The notes under the pieces were generated by a model that was not told where the DNA came from, searched no databases, and was given only the letters and a program-made list of their open reading frames with translations. This document shows positions 1 to 8,187 of a DNA stretch of 64,000 nucleotides, piece after piece. Where the stretch lies: contig JBFMAB010000025.1 in the NCBI GenBank assembly GCA_040755835.1, positions 1 through 64,000 of the forward strand, in the 5' to 3' direction. The first letter of the stretch is position 1. Each line of letters begins with the position of its first letter. Source of the stretch: JADLDB01 sp040755835 (lineage in GTDB: Bacteria > Myxococcota > Myxococcia > Myxococcales > Myxococcaceae). The translations under genes and the position numbers were made by a program.

Positions 1-1
1 C

Positions 2-325
2 CGCGCGCTGGTGGTGGGCGACAAGGTGGTGGGCGCCATGCGGCGCACCGCGCGCGAGGGCGAGTTCCGCTCCAACCTCCACCGCGGTGGCCAGGGAAAG
101 CCCGCGAAGCTGGACGCGCACACCCGCGCCCTCGCGGTGCGCGCCGCGAGGGTGATTGGGCTGGAGGTGTGCGGCGTCGACCTCCTCGAGAGCGCCGACG
201 GCCCCAAGGTGATGGAGCTCAACTCGTCGCCCGGCTTCGAGGGCCTCGAGGCCGCGACGAAGAAGGACATCGCCGGCGACATCGTACGCCACGCGCTGAA
301 GCTGGCGCGCGAGCGACGCGGCTGA
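2..325 (+). CDS. rimK: RimK-family ATP-grasp ligase, C-terminal part (5' end outside window)
   Basis: Open from the left edge in the frame of base 2, giving about 107 residues before TGA. Visible are the late ATP-grasp motifs: the AMRRTA and GEFRSNLHRGG loop, the GLEVCGVDLL strand, and VMELNSSPGFEGLE, whose Glu and Asn would bind Mg2+/ATP. This pattern is characteristic of RimK, which adds glutamate to ribosomal protein S6 C-termini, or of close paralogues such as lysine-biosynthesis LysX. The N-terminal two thirds are missing, so the acceptor substrate cannot be read. It converges on the antiporter gene with 46 bp between. Family is certain, exact RimK function is inferred. Confidence 0.8.
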   Translation, partial: RALVVGDKVVGAMRRTAREGEFRSNLHRGGQGKPAKLDAHTRALAVRAARVIGLEVCGVDLLESADGPKVMELNSSPGFEGLEAATKKDIAGDIVRHALKLARERRG

Positions 326-371
326 AGGGCGACCCGGTCATGGTGCGAGCCCAGCGCGGTGGCACCAAACG

Positions 372-1928
372 TCAGTCGTGCTCGAGCTGCACGCCCACCA
401 GCCGCGCGTCGACGTCGGCCAGCAGCGCGTCGTAGCTCTGGGCGGAAATCCGCCCGGCCTGGCGCTCGGCGATGATGGCGTCCTTCTCGGCGATGAGGGC
501 ACGGCGAAGCGCGCTGCGGCGCTCGGCTTCCAGCAGGTCTTCCGCCTTCAAGTGCAGCTCTCCGATGCCCGCGCGCGCCGCGTCCTGCCGCTCGGTGAAC
601 TGCGCGCGCAGGCTGGCCGCCACCGGAGGCGACACCGCGCCCTCGCGTTCCATGCGCGCCACCTCCTCGAGCGCCGCCGCCGCGCCGCGCAGCTGGCCCT
701 TCAGCCGGTCGTACTCGCCTTCTGCGGGGCGAAGGCCGACCAGCTTCAGCGCCTTGAGCAAAGGCCCCATGGTGAGCCCCTGCAGGAGGATGGAGACGAT
801 GACGACGCCGAACGTCATGGTGATGACGAGCTCGCGGTGCGGGAGCTCCTGCGGCAGGCCCAGCACCAGCACCATCGACAGGCTGCCGCGCAGGCCGCCC
901 CACGTCAGTACCGCCGCCCAGCTCCACGGCAGTCTCTCCTTCGTGCGCGACAGGAAGGCGTTCACCACCGCCAGCACCACCGCGCGGCCCACCGTCACCG
1001 CGAGGTAGGCGACGAGGATGGGCTTCCACGCCGCCGCCAGCGCGTCGACCCGCACCTCGAAGCCGATGAGGAGAAAGACGAGCGAGTTGAGCGCGAAGGC
1101 GAGGTACTCCCAGAAGGTGCCCACCGCCACGCGCGTCGATGGGCTCATGCCCACCCGCGCCGCGTAGTTCCCACACAGCATGCCCGCCACCACCGTCGCG
1201 ATGACGCCCGAGAAGTGGAAGTACTCGGCCGCGACGAAGCTGCCGTACGCCGCGATGGTGGTGAGCGTGATTTCAATCATCGGGTCATCGACCTGGTTGA
1301 TGACCACCGACGACGCGTAGCCGACGGCGCCGCCAATGACGACGCCCATGCCCACCACCTTCACGAAGTCCACCACCGCCGTGGGCAACGAGAAGGGCTT
1401 GCCCAGGGCGAAGGCCAGCACGATGGTGAAGAGCACCACCGCGGTGCCGTCGTTCAACAGGCTCTCGCCTTCCACCAGCACCGCGAGCCGCTTCGGCGCG
1501 CCCAGCGTCTTGAACAGCGCCACCACGGCGATGGGGTCCGTCGCCGCGATGACGGCCGCGAAGATGAGCCCGTCCGCCAACGTGAAGTCCTCGACGAAGT
1601 GCAGCCCGTTGGCGACCGGCACCAACATCGCCGTGGTGAGCGCGATGGCGGCGATGACGCCGGGCAGCGCCAGCGAGGAGATGGCCAGCTTGTTGGCCCA
1701 GAACTTCTTGAACTCGAGCGCGAAGGCAGCCTCGAACAAAAGCCCGGGCAGGAAGACGGCGTAGACGAGCTCCTTGGTGAGGTGCAGCGGCTCGAAGTCC
1801 GTCGCGGTGCCGAGGATGAGGCCCGCGAGGACGAGCGCGACGGTGTACGGCGTCTTCAGCCGGCGGGCCACCATGGCCACGCCGGTCGCCACGGCGAAGA
1901 GCGCCACCAGCACCAACTCGATGCGCAT
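372..1928 (-). CDS. CPA1-family Na+/H+ antiporter (NhaP type)
   Basis: 518 residues from ATG at 1928. Longer upstream readings add a low-complexity arm without membrane character, so the start before MRIELVLVALF was chosen. About twelve hydrophobic segments span residues 1-410. The ion-translocation motifs are plain: ATDPIAVVALFK (Asp131) and GESLLNDGTAVVLF (Asn159-Asp160), as in NhaP/NHE proteins. A charged tail of about 110 residues (rich in Glu, Arg, Ala) follows and would be cytoplasmic and helical. Predicted to exchange Na+ or K+ for H+ across the inner membrane; ion preference is not readable. It diverges from the HExxH gene across 262 bp. Confidence 0.88.
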   Translation of the reverse strand: MRIELVLVALFAVATGVAMVARRLKTPYTVALVLAGLILGTATDFEPLHLTKELVYAVFLPGLLFEAAFALEFKKFWANKLAISSLALPGVIAAIALTTAMLVPVANGLHFVEDFTLADGLIFAAVIAATDPIAVVALFKTLGAPKRLAVLVEGESLLNDGTAVVLFTIVLAFALGKPFSLPTAVVDFVKVVGMGVVIGGAVGYASSVVINQVDDPMIEITLTTIAAYGSFVAAEYFHFSGVIATVVAGMLCGNYAARVGMSPSTRVAVGTFWEYLAFALNSLVFLLIGFEVRVDALAAAWKPILVAYLAVTVGRAVVLAVVNAFLSRTKERLPWSWAAVLTWGGLRGSLSMVLVLGLPQELPHRELVITMTFGVVIVSILLQGLTMGPLLKALKLVGLRPAEGEYDRLKGQLRGAAAALEEVARMEREGAVSPPVAASLRAQFTERQDAARAGIGELHLKAEDLLEAERRSALRRALIAEKDAIIAERQAGRISAQSYDALLADVDARLVGVQLEHD

Positions 1929-2190
1929 GACCGCGTCATATGCCCCAGCCTCCCGCGCCGCGCACGGAAAGACGGCGCCCGCAGGCAGGTCGGCCCCGGG
2001 CGCCCAGCGCGTCGGGGGCACACCCTGGCCCATCCGGCCCGGGAGGCGCGCGTCCCGCCGAAGGGACGGAGGCGCTCGATGCCGAGGGGCTGATCACCCG
2101 CCGCCGCGCCCGCCAGCCGAACGCCCGCTTCCCTCAAGGTCCGCCCGACCTGCTACGACTCCGGCACACTCGCTGCACCGTCGCCCGCCC

Positions 2191-4134
2191 ATGACCGACT
2201 CCATCCGCCGTCGCGGTCCCGGCAGCAGCCCCCTCCCCTCCCTCGACGAGTTGCGTGCGCTGTCGCCCGCGGAGCGGGAGCACCTGCTCGCCGACCTCGC
2301 CCACGCGAAGGACTCAGATGAGCTGAAGCGCGTCCTCACCGAGACCAACGCCGTCACCCTGCGCGCCACGCTGGAGACGAGCGCGAAGCGCGGCTCGCTG
2401 GGCGCCATCGTCCGCGCCGCCGGCCTCGACGCGCTCCTCGAGCTCGGCCGGGCGCGCGGCGTCGACGTCAACGACATCCTCGCCTCCACCGACGCCGTCA
2501 CCGAGCGCGGCCTCACCGCCCGCGAGGCGAAGTACATCCGCGAGAACTTCGCCAACACCCTCGACCCCGACACCATCCGCCTCGTCTTCACGAAGGGCGC
2601 GCAGACGATGGGCGCCGGCGCGATGGCGCTGGGCAACACCATTCACATCGACCCGAGCGACCCGCGCTTCAGGCTGGCGCGCGGCACCACGCGCCCGGCC
2701 GACCCCAACGACGACGCCTGGAACAGCTTCAACACCATCGTCCTGGCGCACGAGGCCTCGCACGTCTGGAGCTACCAGCACCGCGGCACCGCCTACGCCT
2801 TCACCTCCGTCACCGAGCAGCTTCAGGGCATCGCCAGCACCGGCAGCCGCGACGCCGCCTACGGCTACCAGCCCAACCGCCCGTCCTTCTGGGCGTACGG
2901 CGAAGAGCAACGCGCGATGCTGGTGCAGGACTTCGTCACCGCCACCCGCGCGAAGAAGAAGGGCCTCGCCACCTCGCCCACCGTCTACGGCGGCTGGCTG
3001 CCCGTCGACGACGTCCTCAAGACGCTGACGCCCTTCGTCCAGCAGATGCGCAGCGCCGGGCCCGGACAGCCCTTCCCGCCCGGTGGTGCGCCGTCGTCCA
3101 CCGCCTGCACCGGCCTCCACTTCGTGCAGGACGGCCTCGCCGACTTCGTCGCGAAGAATGCCGACCGCGCCATCGCCGGCGTCGGCGCCGCCGCCAGCCA
3201 GGCCGTCGTCGAAGGCGCCACGAAGGCCAACCCCGGCAAGCTGGCCGCCGGCGCGGCGGGCCTCGTGGCCGCGGGCGTGGCCTCCGTCGTCTCGCGCGAG
3301 CAGAACGCCACCGGCGCGAGGGGCGGCGGCAGCGCGCTCCTCGACCAGGCCGGGCTGCCGCACGGCGTCGAAGTGCAGACGAAGGACGGTGTGCGCCTCG
3401 GCGTGAAGGGCAGCTGGGACGCGCCCGCGCCACGCAAGGATGCGCCCGTCACCGTCGGCGCGTCGAATGCGCGCGTCGAGTGGCACGCCGGCGCCGACGT
3501 CCCGTTGGCCGACGACACCACGCTGTCCGCCGACGCCCGCGCCACCGTCGGCCTCGACGGCCGCGTGCAGCAGGCCTCGGCCGAGGTGGGCGTGAAGCAC
3601 CCCGACGCCGCGGTGCGCGCGGAGGTCCGCGTGAAGCCGCCGCGCGCGGCCGACGCGCCGCTGCGCGTCGACGCCGAGGTGGACGTCACCACCGCGCCCG
3701 TATCCGTCACCGCCGACGCCCACCTCGAGGTGCAGCACGGCGAGGTGCAGCGGGCCGACGTCTCCGCGCGCGTCGACACGCGCGTGGCGTCCGCGGGCGC
3801 CGACGTCTCGCTCGAGCGCGGCCGCGACGGCCTCGAGCTCGAGTCGGCCGAGGCCGACGTAACCGTGTCGCCGTCACCCACCGTCTCCGTCGGCCTGCGC
3901 GCCAGGCTGCTGCCCCAGGGCGTGGACGGCATCGCCGCGTCGCTGGCCGCGCACGGGGACGACGGCTCGCTCGCGCTCGAGGCGAGCGGCACCCACCTCA
4001 CCACCCAGCCCACCGTCGGCGTCGCCGTCACCGCCACGCCGAAGGGCGCGCCCGTCTCCGTCACCGTCCATGCCGAGACGACACCCGGCACCGGCGCCAC
4101 CTCGGGCGGCATCAACATCAAGGGGAAGTTCTGA
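2191..4134 (+). CDS. HExxH putative metallopeptidase-like protein with beta-rich C-terminal domain
   Basis: 647 residues, start MTDSIRRRG, no signal peptide. Residues 25-150 are helical. Residues 187-191 read HEASH inside TIVLAHEASHVWSYQ, a zincin-type HExxH, and a downstream YGEEQRAMLVQDF offers a possible third ligand; the arrangement recalls the DUF4157/eCIS-core metallopeptidase-like domains of secreted toxins. After an Ala/Gly-rich stretch (about 345-375) the last 230 residues alternate small/hydrophobic and charged residues in repeated strands (VDVTTAPVSVTADAHLEV) and end in KGKF. A terminal aromatic after amphipathic strands resembles an outer-membrane beta-barrel signature, but without Sec export this is speculative. 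Effector-like or surface role is possible; function unknown. Confidence 0.7.
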   Translation: MTDSIRRRGPGSSPLPSLDELRALSPAEREHLLADLAHAKDSDELKRVLTETNAVTLRATLETSAKRGSLGAIVRAAGLDALLELGRARGVDVNDILASTDAVTERGLTAREAKYIRENFANTLDPDTIRLVFTKGAQTMGAGAMALGNTIHIDPSDPRFRLARGTTRPADPNDDAWNSFNTIVLAHEASHVWSYQHRGTAYAFTSVTEQLQGIASTGSRDAAYGYQPNRPSFWAYGEEQRAMLVQDFVTATRAKKKGLATSPTVYGGWLPVDDVLKTLTPFVQQMRSAGPGQPFPPGGAPSSTACTGLHFVQDGLADFVAKNADRAIAGVGAAASQAVVEGATKANPGKLAAGAAGLVAAGVASVVSREQNATGARGGGSALLDQAGLPHGVEVQTKDGVRLGVKGSWDAPAPRKDAPVTVGASNARVEWHAGADVPLADDTTLSADARATVGLDGRVQQASAEVGVKHPDAAVRAEVRVKPPRAADAPLRVDAEVDVTTAPVSVTADAHLEVQHGEVQRADVSARVDTRVASAGADVSLERGRDGLELESAEADVTVSPSPTVSVGLRARLLPQGVDGIAASLAAHGDDGSLALEASGTHLTTQPTVGVAVTATPKGAPVSVTVHAETTPGTGATSGGINIKGKF

Positions 4135-4264
4135 CTGAGGCCGTCGGCCTTCGAGCCACCACGTCACGCCGCCCGGCTTCGGCGCGCTGGCACGCCCAGC
4201 GCTCGGCCGACGCCGACGTGACGGAGAGTTTCCGGCTCCGGTGTCCGGGCCCATACTGCGCCGC

Positions 4265-5581
4265 ATGCAGGACGAAGCGCTCGAGCTCTTCCGCGGTCTC
4301 CTCCGCATCGACACCACCAACCCGCCGGGCGACGAACGGCAGGCCGCCGAGTTGCTGGCCGACAGCCTCGCGAAGGACGGGCTGGAGCCGAAGCTGCTCG
4401 ACTCCGCGCCGAGGCGCACCAACGTCGTCACGCGTCTCGAGGGGACGGGCGAGAAGCCGCCGCTGCTCCTCACCGCGCACCTCGACGTCGTCGCCGCGGA
4501 GCCGTCGCGGTGGAGGCACCCGCCCTTCTCCGCCGTCATCGACGACGGCTGGCTGTACGGCCGCGGCGCCGTCGACATGAAAAACATGGCCGCGATGAGC
4601 GCGATGGTGCTGAAGGTGCTGAAGCGCGAAGGCGCGCGCCTGAAGCGCGACGTCCTCTTCGCCGCCGTCGCCGACGAGGAGGCCGGCTGCACGCTCGGCA
4701 GCCAGTTCCTCGTCGACCAGCACCCCGAGCTGGTGCGCGCCGAGTACGCGCTTGGAGAAATCGGCGGCTTCACGCTGCAGATGGGCGGCGCGCGGCTCTA
4801 CCCCATCCAGGTCGCACAGAAGGGCATGGTGTGGATGAAGGCGCGCCTCGAAGGCACGCCCGGCCACGGCAGCATGCCGCGCGAGGACAACCCGGTGGTG
4901 GGCCTCGCCGCCGCGCTCGCGAGGCTGGTGCCCGACGCGCTGCCGGTACACCCGACACCCGCGCTGTCCGCCTTCCTCCGAGGCGTCGCCGCCACGCAGC
5001 CGGCGCTGGCCCGCGTGCTGCTGCCGCTGCTCCTGCAGCCCGCGCTCTCGGACCGGCTGCTGGGCCTGTTGCCCGACAAGTCCACCGCGCGTGCGATGAG
5101 CGCCGTGCTGCGCAACACCGCGACGCCGACGGTGCTGCGCGCCGGCACCAAGACGAACGTCATCCCGTCCTTCGCCGAGGCCGAAATCGACGGGCGCTCG
5201 CTGCCCGGCCAGCGCGTCGACGACCTGTTGCGCGAGGTGCGCGAGGTGCTGGGCCCCGACGTGACGCTCGAAGTGATGAAGACGCTGGAGCCCGTCGCCG
5301 TGTCGCACGAGACGCCGATGTTCGAGACGCTCGCGCAGGCCATCCGCCGCATGGACCCGGCGGGCATCCCGGTGCCGTACATCATCCCCGGCTTCACCGA
5401 CGCGGCCGCCTTCTCGAAGCTGGGCACGACGTACTACGGCTTCGCGCCCATCGTGTTCCCCGCCACGCCGAAGGTGGCCTTCAGCGAGCTCTTCCACGGC
5501 GACGACGAGCGCATCCCCGTCGATGGCTTTCATCGCGGCACCGCCGCGCTGCTGGACGCGGTGCGCACGTGGTGCAGCTGA
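4265..5581 (+). CDS. M20-family metallopeptidase (ArgE/DapE/carboxypeptidase group)
   Basis: 438 residues from ATG 4265; an in-frame GTG at 4241 would add eight residues. Di-zinc signature: TAHLDVV (His72, Asp74), YGRGAVDMKNMAA (Asp104, bridging), ADEEAG (Glu138 catalytic base, Glu139 ligand), and a C-terminal ELFHGDDE motif carrying the late His ligand. A dimerisation-lid insertion with GTPGHGSMPRE lies in the middle. Family members hydrolyse N-acyl amino acids or dipeptides. No signal peptide, so cytoplasmic. The short-peptide carboxypeptidase or acetylornithine deacetylase subclass cannot be resolved from sequence alone. It converges with thiD, only 3 bp apart. Confidence 0.88.
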   Translation: MQDEALELFRGLLRIDTTNPPGDERQAAELLADSLAKDGLEPKLLDSAPRRTNVVTRLEGTGEKPPLLLTAHLDVVAAEPSRWRHPPFSAVIDDGWLYGRGAVDMKNMAAMSAMVLKVLKREGARLKRDVLFAAVADEEAGCTLGSQFLVDQHPELVRAEYALGEIGGFTLQMGGARLYPIQVAQKGMVWMKARLEGTPGHGSMPREDNPVVGLAAALARLVPDALPVHPTPALSAFLRGVAATQPALARVLLPLLLQPALSDRLLGLLPDKSTARAMSAVLRNTATPTVLRAGTKTNVIPSFAEAEIDGRSLPGQRVDDLLREVREVLGPDVTLEVMKTLEPVAVSHETPMFETLAQAIRRMDPAGIPVPYIIPGFTDAAAFSKLGTTYYGFAPIVFPATPKVAFSELFHGDDERIPVDGFHRGTAALLDAVRTWCS

Positions 5582-5584
5582 GAC

Positions 5585-6367
5585 TCAGCGCAACGGGGCC
5601 AGGTGATTCACCGGGCCGATGCCGCCCCCCACGCCGGGCGGCGTGCGAATCGCCTCGGTCAGCCACACCTTCGCGCGCGTCACCGCCTCGGTCAGCTCGA
5701 GCCCGCGCGCGAGCCACGCCGTGATGGCCGCGGAGTACGTGCAGCCGGTGCCGTGCGTGTGCTGCGAGGCGACGCGCGGCGCGTGGTGCTCCGTCACCAG
5801 CCCGTCGTGGAACAGCACGTCGACGGCGTCGCCCTCGAGGTGACCGCCTTTCACCAGCACGGCCTGTGGACCCAGCGCGGCGATGCGGCGGGCGGCGTCG
5901 CGCGCGTCCGCCACCGTCTTCACCGGCGCGCCCAGCAGCGCCGCGGCCTCCTCGGTGTTGGGCGTCAGCAGCGTCGTCACCGGCAACAGCTGCGTCACCA
6001 GCGCCTGCGCCGCGTCGGGGGCCAGCAGCGCGTGCCCGTGCTTCGACACCATCACCGGGTCCACCACGAGCGGACACGTCAGCTTCGCCGCACGCGCCGC
6101 CACCACCTCGATGACGCCGGCGCTGCCCAGCGCGCCCGTCTTCACCGCACCCGGCGGAATGTCCGCCAGCACCGCGTCGAGCTGCTGCGCCACCAGCTTG
6201 GGCGCCAGCACCTCCACCCGCGTCACCGCCTGCGTGTTCTGCACGGTGACGAGGGACACCACCGCCATGCCGTACACGCCGTGCTGGTGAAACGTCTTCA
6301 GGTCCGCCTGCAGCCCGGCGCCTCCGGACGGGTCCGAGCCGGCGATGGTGAGGGCGGTGGGCGTCAT
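5585..6367 (-). CDS. thiD: Hydroxymethylpyrimidine/phosphomethylpyrimidine kinase
   Basis: 260 residues starting MTPTALTIAGSDPSGGAG. The GSDPSGGAGLQADLKTF substrate-binding loop, KTGALGS, PLVVDPVMVSKHG and the anion-hole motif HGTGCTYSAAI are all textbook ThiD (ribokinase superfamily, PfkB-like). It phosphorylates HMP to HMP-P and then HMP-PP for the thiazole coupling step of thiamine synthesis. Length is normal. It follows the ChaN-like gene by 33 bp on the same strand, so it may be read through from that operon, but no functional link is obvious. No TPP riboswitch is recognisable in the short upstream gap. Confidence 0.95.
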   Translation of the reverse strand: MTPTALTIAGSDPSGGAGLQADLKTFHQHGVYGMAVVSLVTVQNTQAVTRVEVLAPKLVAQQLDAVLADIPPGAVKTGALGSAGVIEVVAARAAKLTCPLVVDPVMVSKHGHALLAPDAAQALVTQLLPVTTLLTPNTEEAAALLGAPVKTVADARDAARRIAALGPQAVLVKGGHLEGDAVDVLFHDGLVTEHHAPRVASQHTHGTGCTYSAAITAWLARGLELTEAVTRAKVWLTEAIRTPPGVGGGIGPVNHLAPLR

Positions 6368-6400
6368 GGCGTCACGCATACGCCGCATCCGCGACGAAAG

Positions 6401-7222
6401 TCACTTCCGCCTCGTCTTCGGGAAGACGAGCAGCCAGGTGCCCTGCGTCGGAGAAAGGAGCACCACCTTCCCCCTGGCGGCGAGCGCCAGCGCGGGGGCG
6501 AACCACGGCTGCGGCGAGAGCTGCGGGTCGTCCGAGACGAACTCCGGCACCAGCAGGTCCAACTCGACGTAGCCGCCGTCCACCGCGCGCGAGAGCGACG
6601 GCCCGAAGGCCCACGGCTCGTCTTCCTTCGCGGGCTTCAAGTCGTTGTGCACCGCGCCGCCGAACAGCACGAGCAGCTTGTCCGGCGTCCCGGCCTCGCC
6701 CTTCTCGCGCACCTCCAGCGCCTTCGCCTCCACCTTCTCGCGCACCATGACGAGCGTCTTCTCGGCGTCCAACTCGCCGTGTTCGTCCAGCAGCGCGCGG
6801 TAGTCGTCGCAGTCGAGGATGAGGATGTGGTTGGCGAGGCCCAGCGCGTAGCTTCTCGAGAGCAGCGCCGTCACCTCGTCCTCCGTCTCGTCCGGGCGCC
6901 TCGTCGTCTGCTTCACCGCCCCGGTGGCCTGCTTCTCCACTTCGCCGCAGCGGCCATTCACCATCCACGTCTCCACGACGAGGCTGCCAGCGCGGCCCTT
7001 CAGCGACGGCAACAGCTCGCGCGTGAAGCGCTTCACGCCGCTGGGGACCTTCGGCTGGCCCTCGAGCTGGTGGTACTCGCCCACCGCCAGCACCGCCGGC
7101 CGCTCCGCCAGCACGACGGCGAAGGCGTCCTTCGCGCGCCGGAAGGTGGTGCACGGCGTGCCGCCGCAGTCGACGCCGGCGTCGGGCGTCGCGAGCAGCA
7201 GCGCGGCGAGGAGGAGCGTCAT
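6401..7222 (-). CDS. ChaN/Tiki-superfamily (haem-binding uptake, EreA/ChaN-like) lipid-free exported protein
   Basis: 273 residues from ATG 7222, with a short hydrophobic signal (MTLLLAALLLATPDAGVD). The AVGEYHQLEG motif is the GExH signature of the EreA/ChaN-like Tiki clan, and LVVETWMVNG plus LLVLFGGAVHND are the matching second and third conserved blocks (Glu and His of the presumed metal or haem site). ChaN of other bacteria is an iron-regulated haem-binding lipoprotein, while other clan members are hydrolases, so the activity stays open. The start overlaps the stop of the 56-residue gene upstream (ATGA), implying translational coupling in a three-gene operon. Confidence 0.65.
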   Translation of the reverse strand: MTLLLAALLLATPDAGVDCGGTPCTTFRRAKDAFAVVLAERPAVLAVGEYHQLEGQPKVPSGVKRFTRELLPSLKGRAGSLVVETWMVNGRCGEVEKQATGAVKQTTRRPDETEDEVTALLSRSYALGLANHILILDCDDYRALLDEHGELDAEKTLVMVREKVEAKALEVREKGEAGTPDKLLVLFGGAVHNDLKPAKEDEPWAFGPSLSRAVDGGYVELDLLVPEFVSDDPQLSPQPWFAPALALAARGKVVLLSPTQGTWLLVFPKTRRK

Positions 7223-7389
7223 CCCGGCCTCACCAGCGCGACCACCTCGTCGCACGCCGGTGCCGCGCCGCGCTCGCGCCACAGCGCCCAGCACCGCTCA
7301 AGCTCCTCGAAGTTCGTCCGCGAGTCCACCACCTGGCGCGAGCGCGGCTGCCGCGGCTTCTTCCGAAGGAAGTCCGACTCGCCGGGCAT
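7219..7389 (-). CDS. Small hypothetical protein, 56 aa
   Basis: A short reading frame (start MPGESDFLRKKPRQP, end VVALVRPG) lying exactly between the lipoprotein gene (stop 3 bp upstream of this start) and the ChaN-like gene (ATGA overlap with this stop). Third codon positions are almost all G or C. The protein is basic at the N-terminus and carries an ERCWALWRERG helix and two Cys residues; no domain is recognised. The tight packing on both sides is the main evidence that it is a real gene and not chance. Confidence 0.6.
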   Translation of the reverse strand: MPGESDFLRKKPRQPRSRQVVDSRTNFEELERCWALWRERGAAPACDEVVALVRPG

Positions 7390-7392
7390 GCG

Positions 7393-7932
7393 TCACTTCT
7401 CCACGTAGAAGTCCACCACGTCCCGGCCCTTCGCCGCGTAGCGCGCCGGTGGCGCGGACCATTCGAGCTCCCAGGACACCTCGAGCTGGCGGCGGTTGAG
7501 GACGTCCTCGGTGAGCAGCGGGCCGACGCGGTGGAAGGTGACGGTGCCCGCGCTGAGGAGCGCCACGTCGCGGTTCGTGGTGCCCAGGCCGGTGAAGGCG
7601 AGCCCGCCCAGCTGGGCCCTGTCCAGCGTCGCGCCCTCCACGATGGCCGAGGTGGGGAACACCACCTGCAAGAAGAGGTCGCCGAAGCTGGCCGCGGTGC
7701 GCCCGCCCTCGGGCGCGAAGAGGATGGCGCTGCGGCCCGGCGTCAGGTCCCAGCTGCCCTGGCTGCCGAAGTCCGCGCCACACGCCTCGGTGCCGCCAGA
7801 CGGCAGGGCGAGCTCCGGCTGACCGACGGCCTCGTAGAAGGCGGTGGTGGCGGGCGTCGCGAAGTCGAAGGTGCCGCAGGGGGCGCAGGCGGCGAGCCAC
7901 AGGGCGAGGACGGCAGGGGCGGCGGAGCGCAT
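7393..7932 (-). CDS. Hypothetical lipoprotein
   Basis: 179 residues from ATG 7932. The N-terminus MRSAAPAVLALWLAACAPC is a classic lipoprotein signal with lipobox LAAC, so export and lipid anchoring are expected. The mature part has Gly/Thr/Val-rich strand-like sequence (LTPGRSAILFAPEGG, FGDLFLQVVFPT) and ends ARYAAKGRDVVDFYVEK; no family recognised. It is the first gene of the operon continuing into the 56-aa gene and the ChaN-like gene. The longer upstream start options lack signal-peptide character. Confidence 0.75.
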   Translation of the reverse strand: MRSAAPAVLALWLAACAPCGTFDFATPATTAFYEAVGQPELALPSGGTEACGADFGSQGSWDLTPGRSAILFAPEGGRTAASFGDLFLQVVFPTSAIVEGATLDRAQLGGLAFTGLGTTNRDVALLSAGTVTFHRVGPLLTEDVLNRRQLEVSWELEWSAPPARYAAKGRDVVDFYVEK

Positions 7933-8187
7933 CGGCCCGAGTGTAACCGTCGCGCGGCGTGTCATCGGCACGTCGTCATCAGCGTGGGCGAGGTGCGGAT
8001 TCGCGGAAGGACACCATCGGCTCGCCGGCGACGGTGAGCGCCAGCGCCGCCGGGCCCGTGGTGTGGGGCGTAGCGAAGTACGCCGGCCCCTGTGGTTGAA
8101 GGTCGCGACGACGACGGCGCGCAGGACTCCACCATCACGACGGCGATTCGGCGCGGGGCGCGCTTTGCGCTACACCTCCCGCCGTCC

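Noticed and set aside
378..2093. Long open frame antisense to the antiporter gene
   Set aside because: Composition is His/Arg/Glu-rich with no motifs, a shadow of the high-GC antiporter gene whose membrane motifs are clear on the other strand.
2314..3738. 474-codon frame antisense to the HExxH gene
   Set aside because: Low-complexity Gly/Ala/Arg/Val composition; codon phase fits the plus-strand gene.
7979..8092. Coherent-looking minus-strand segment (PAALALTVAGEPMVSFRESAPRPR)
   Set aside because: No in-frame start and no upstream continuation; at most a relic, so not annotated as a gene.
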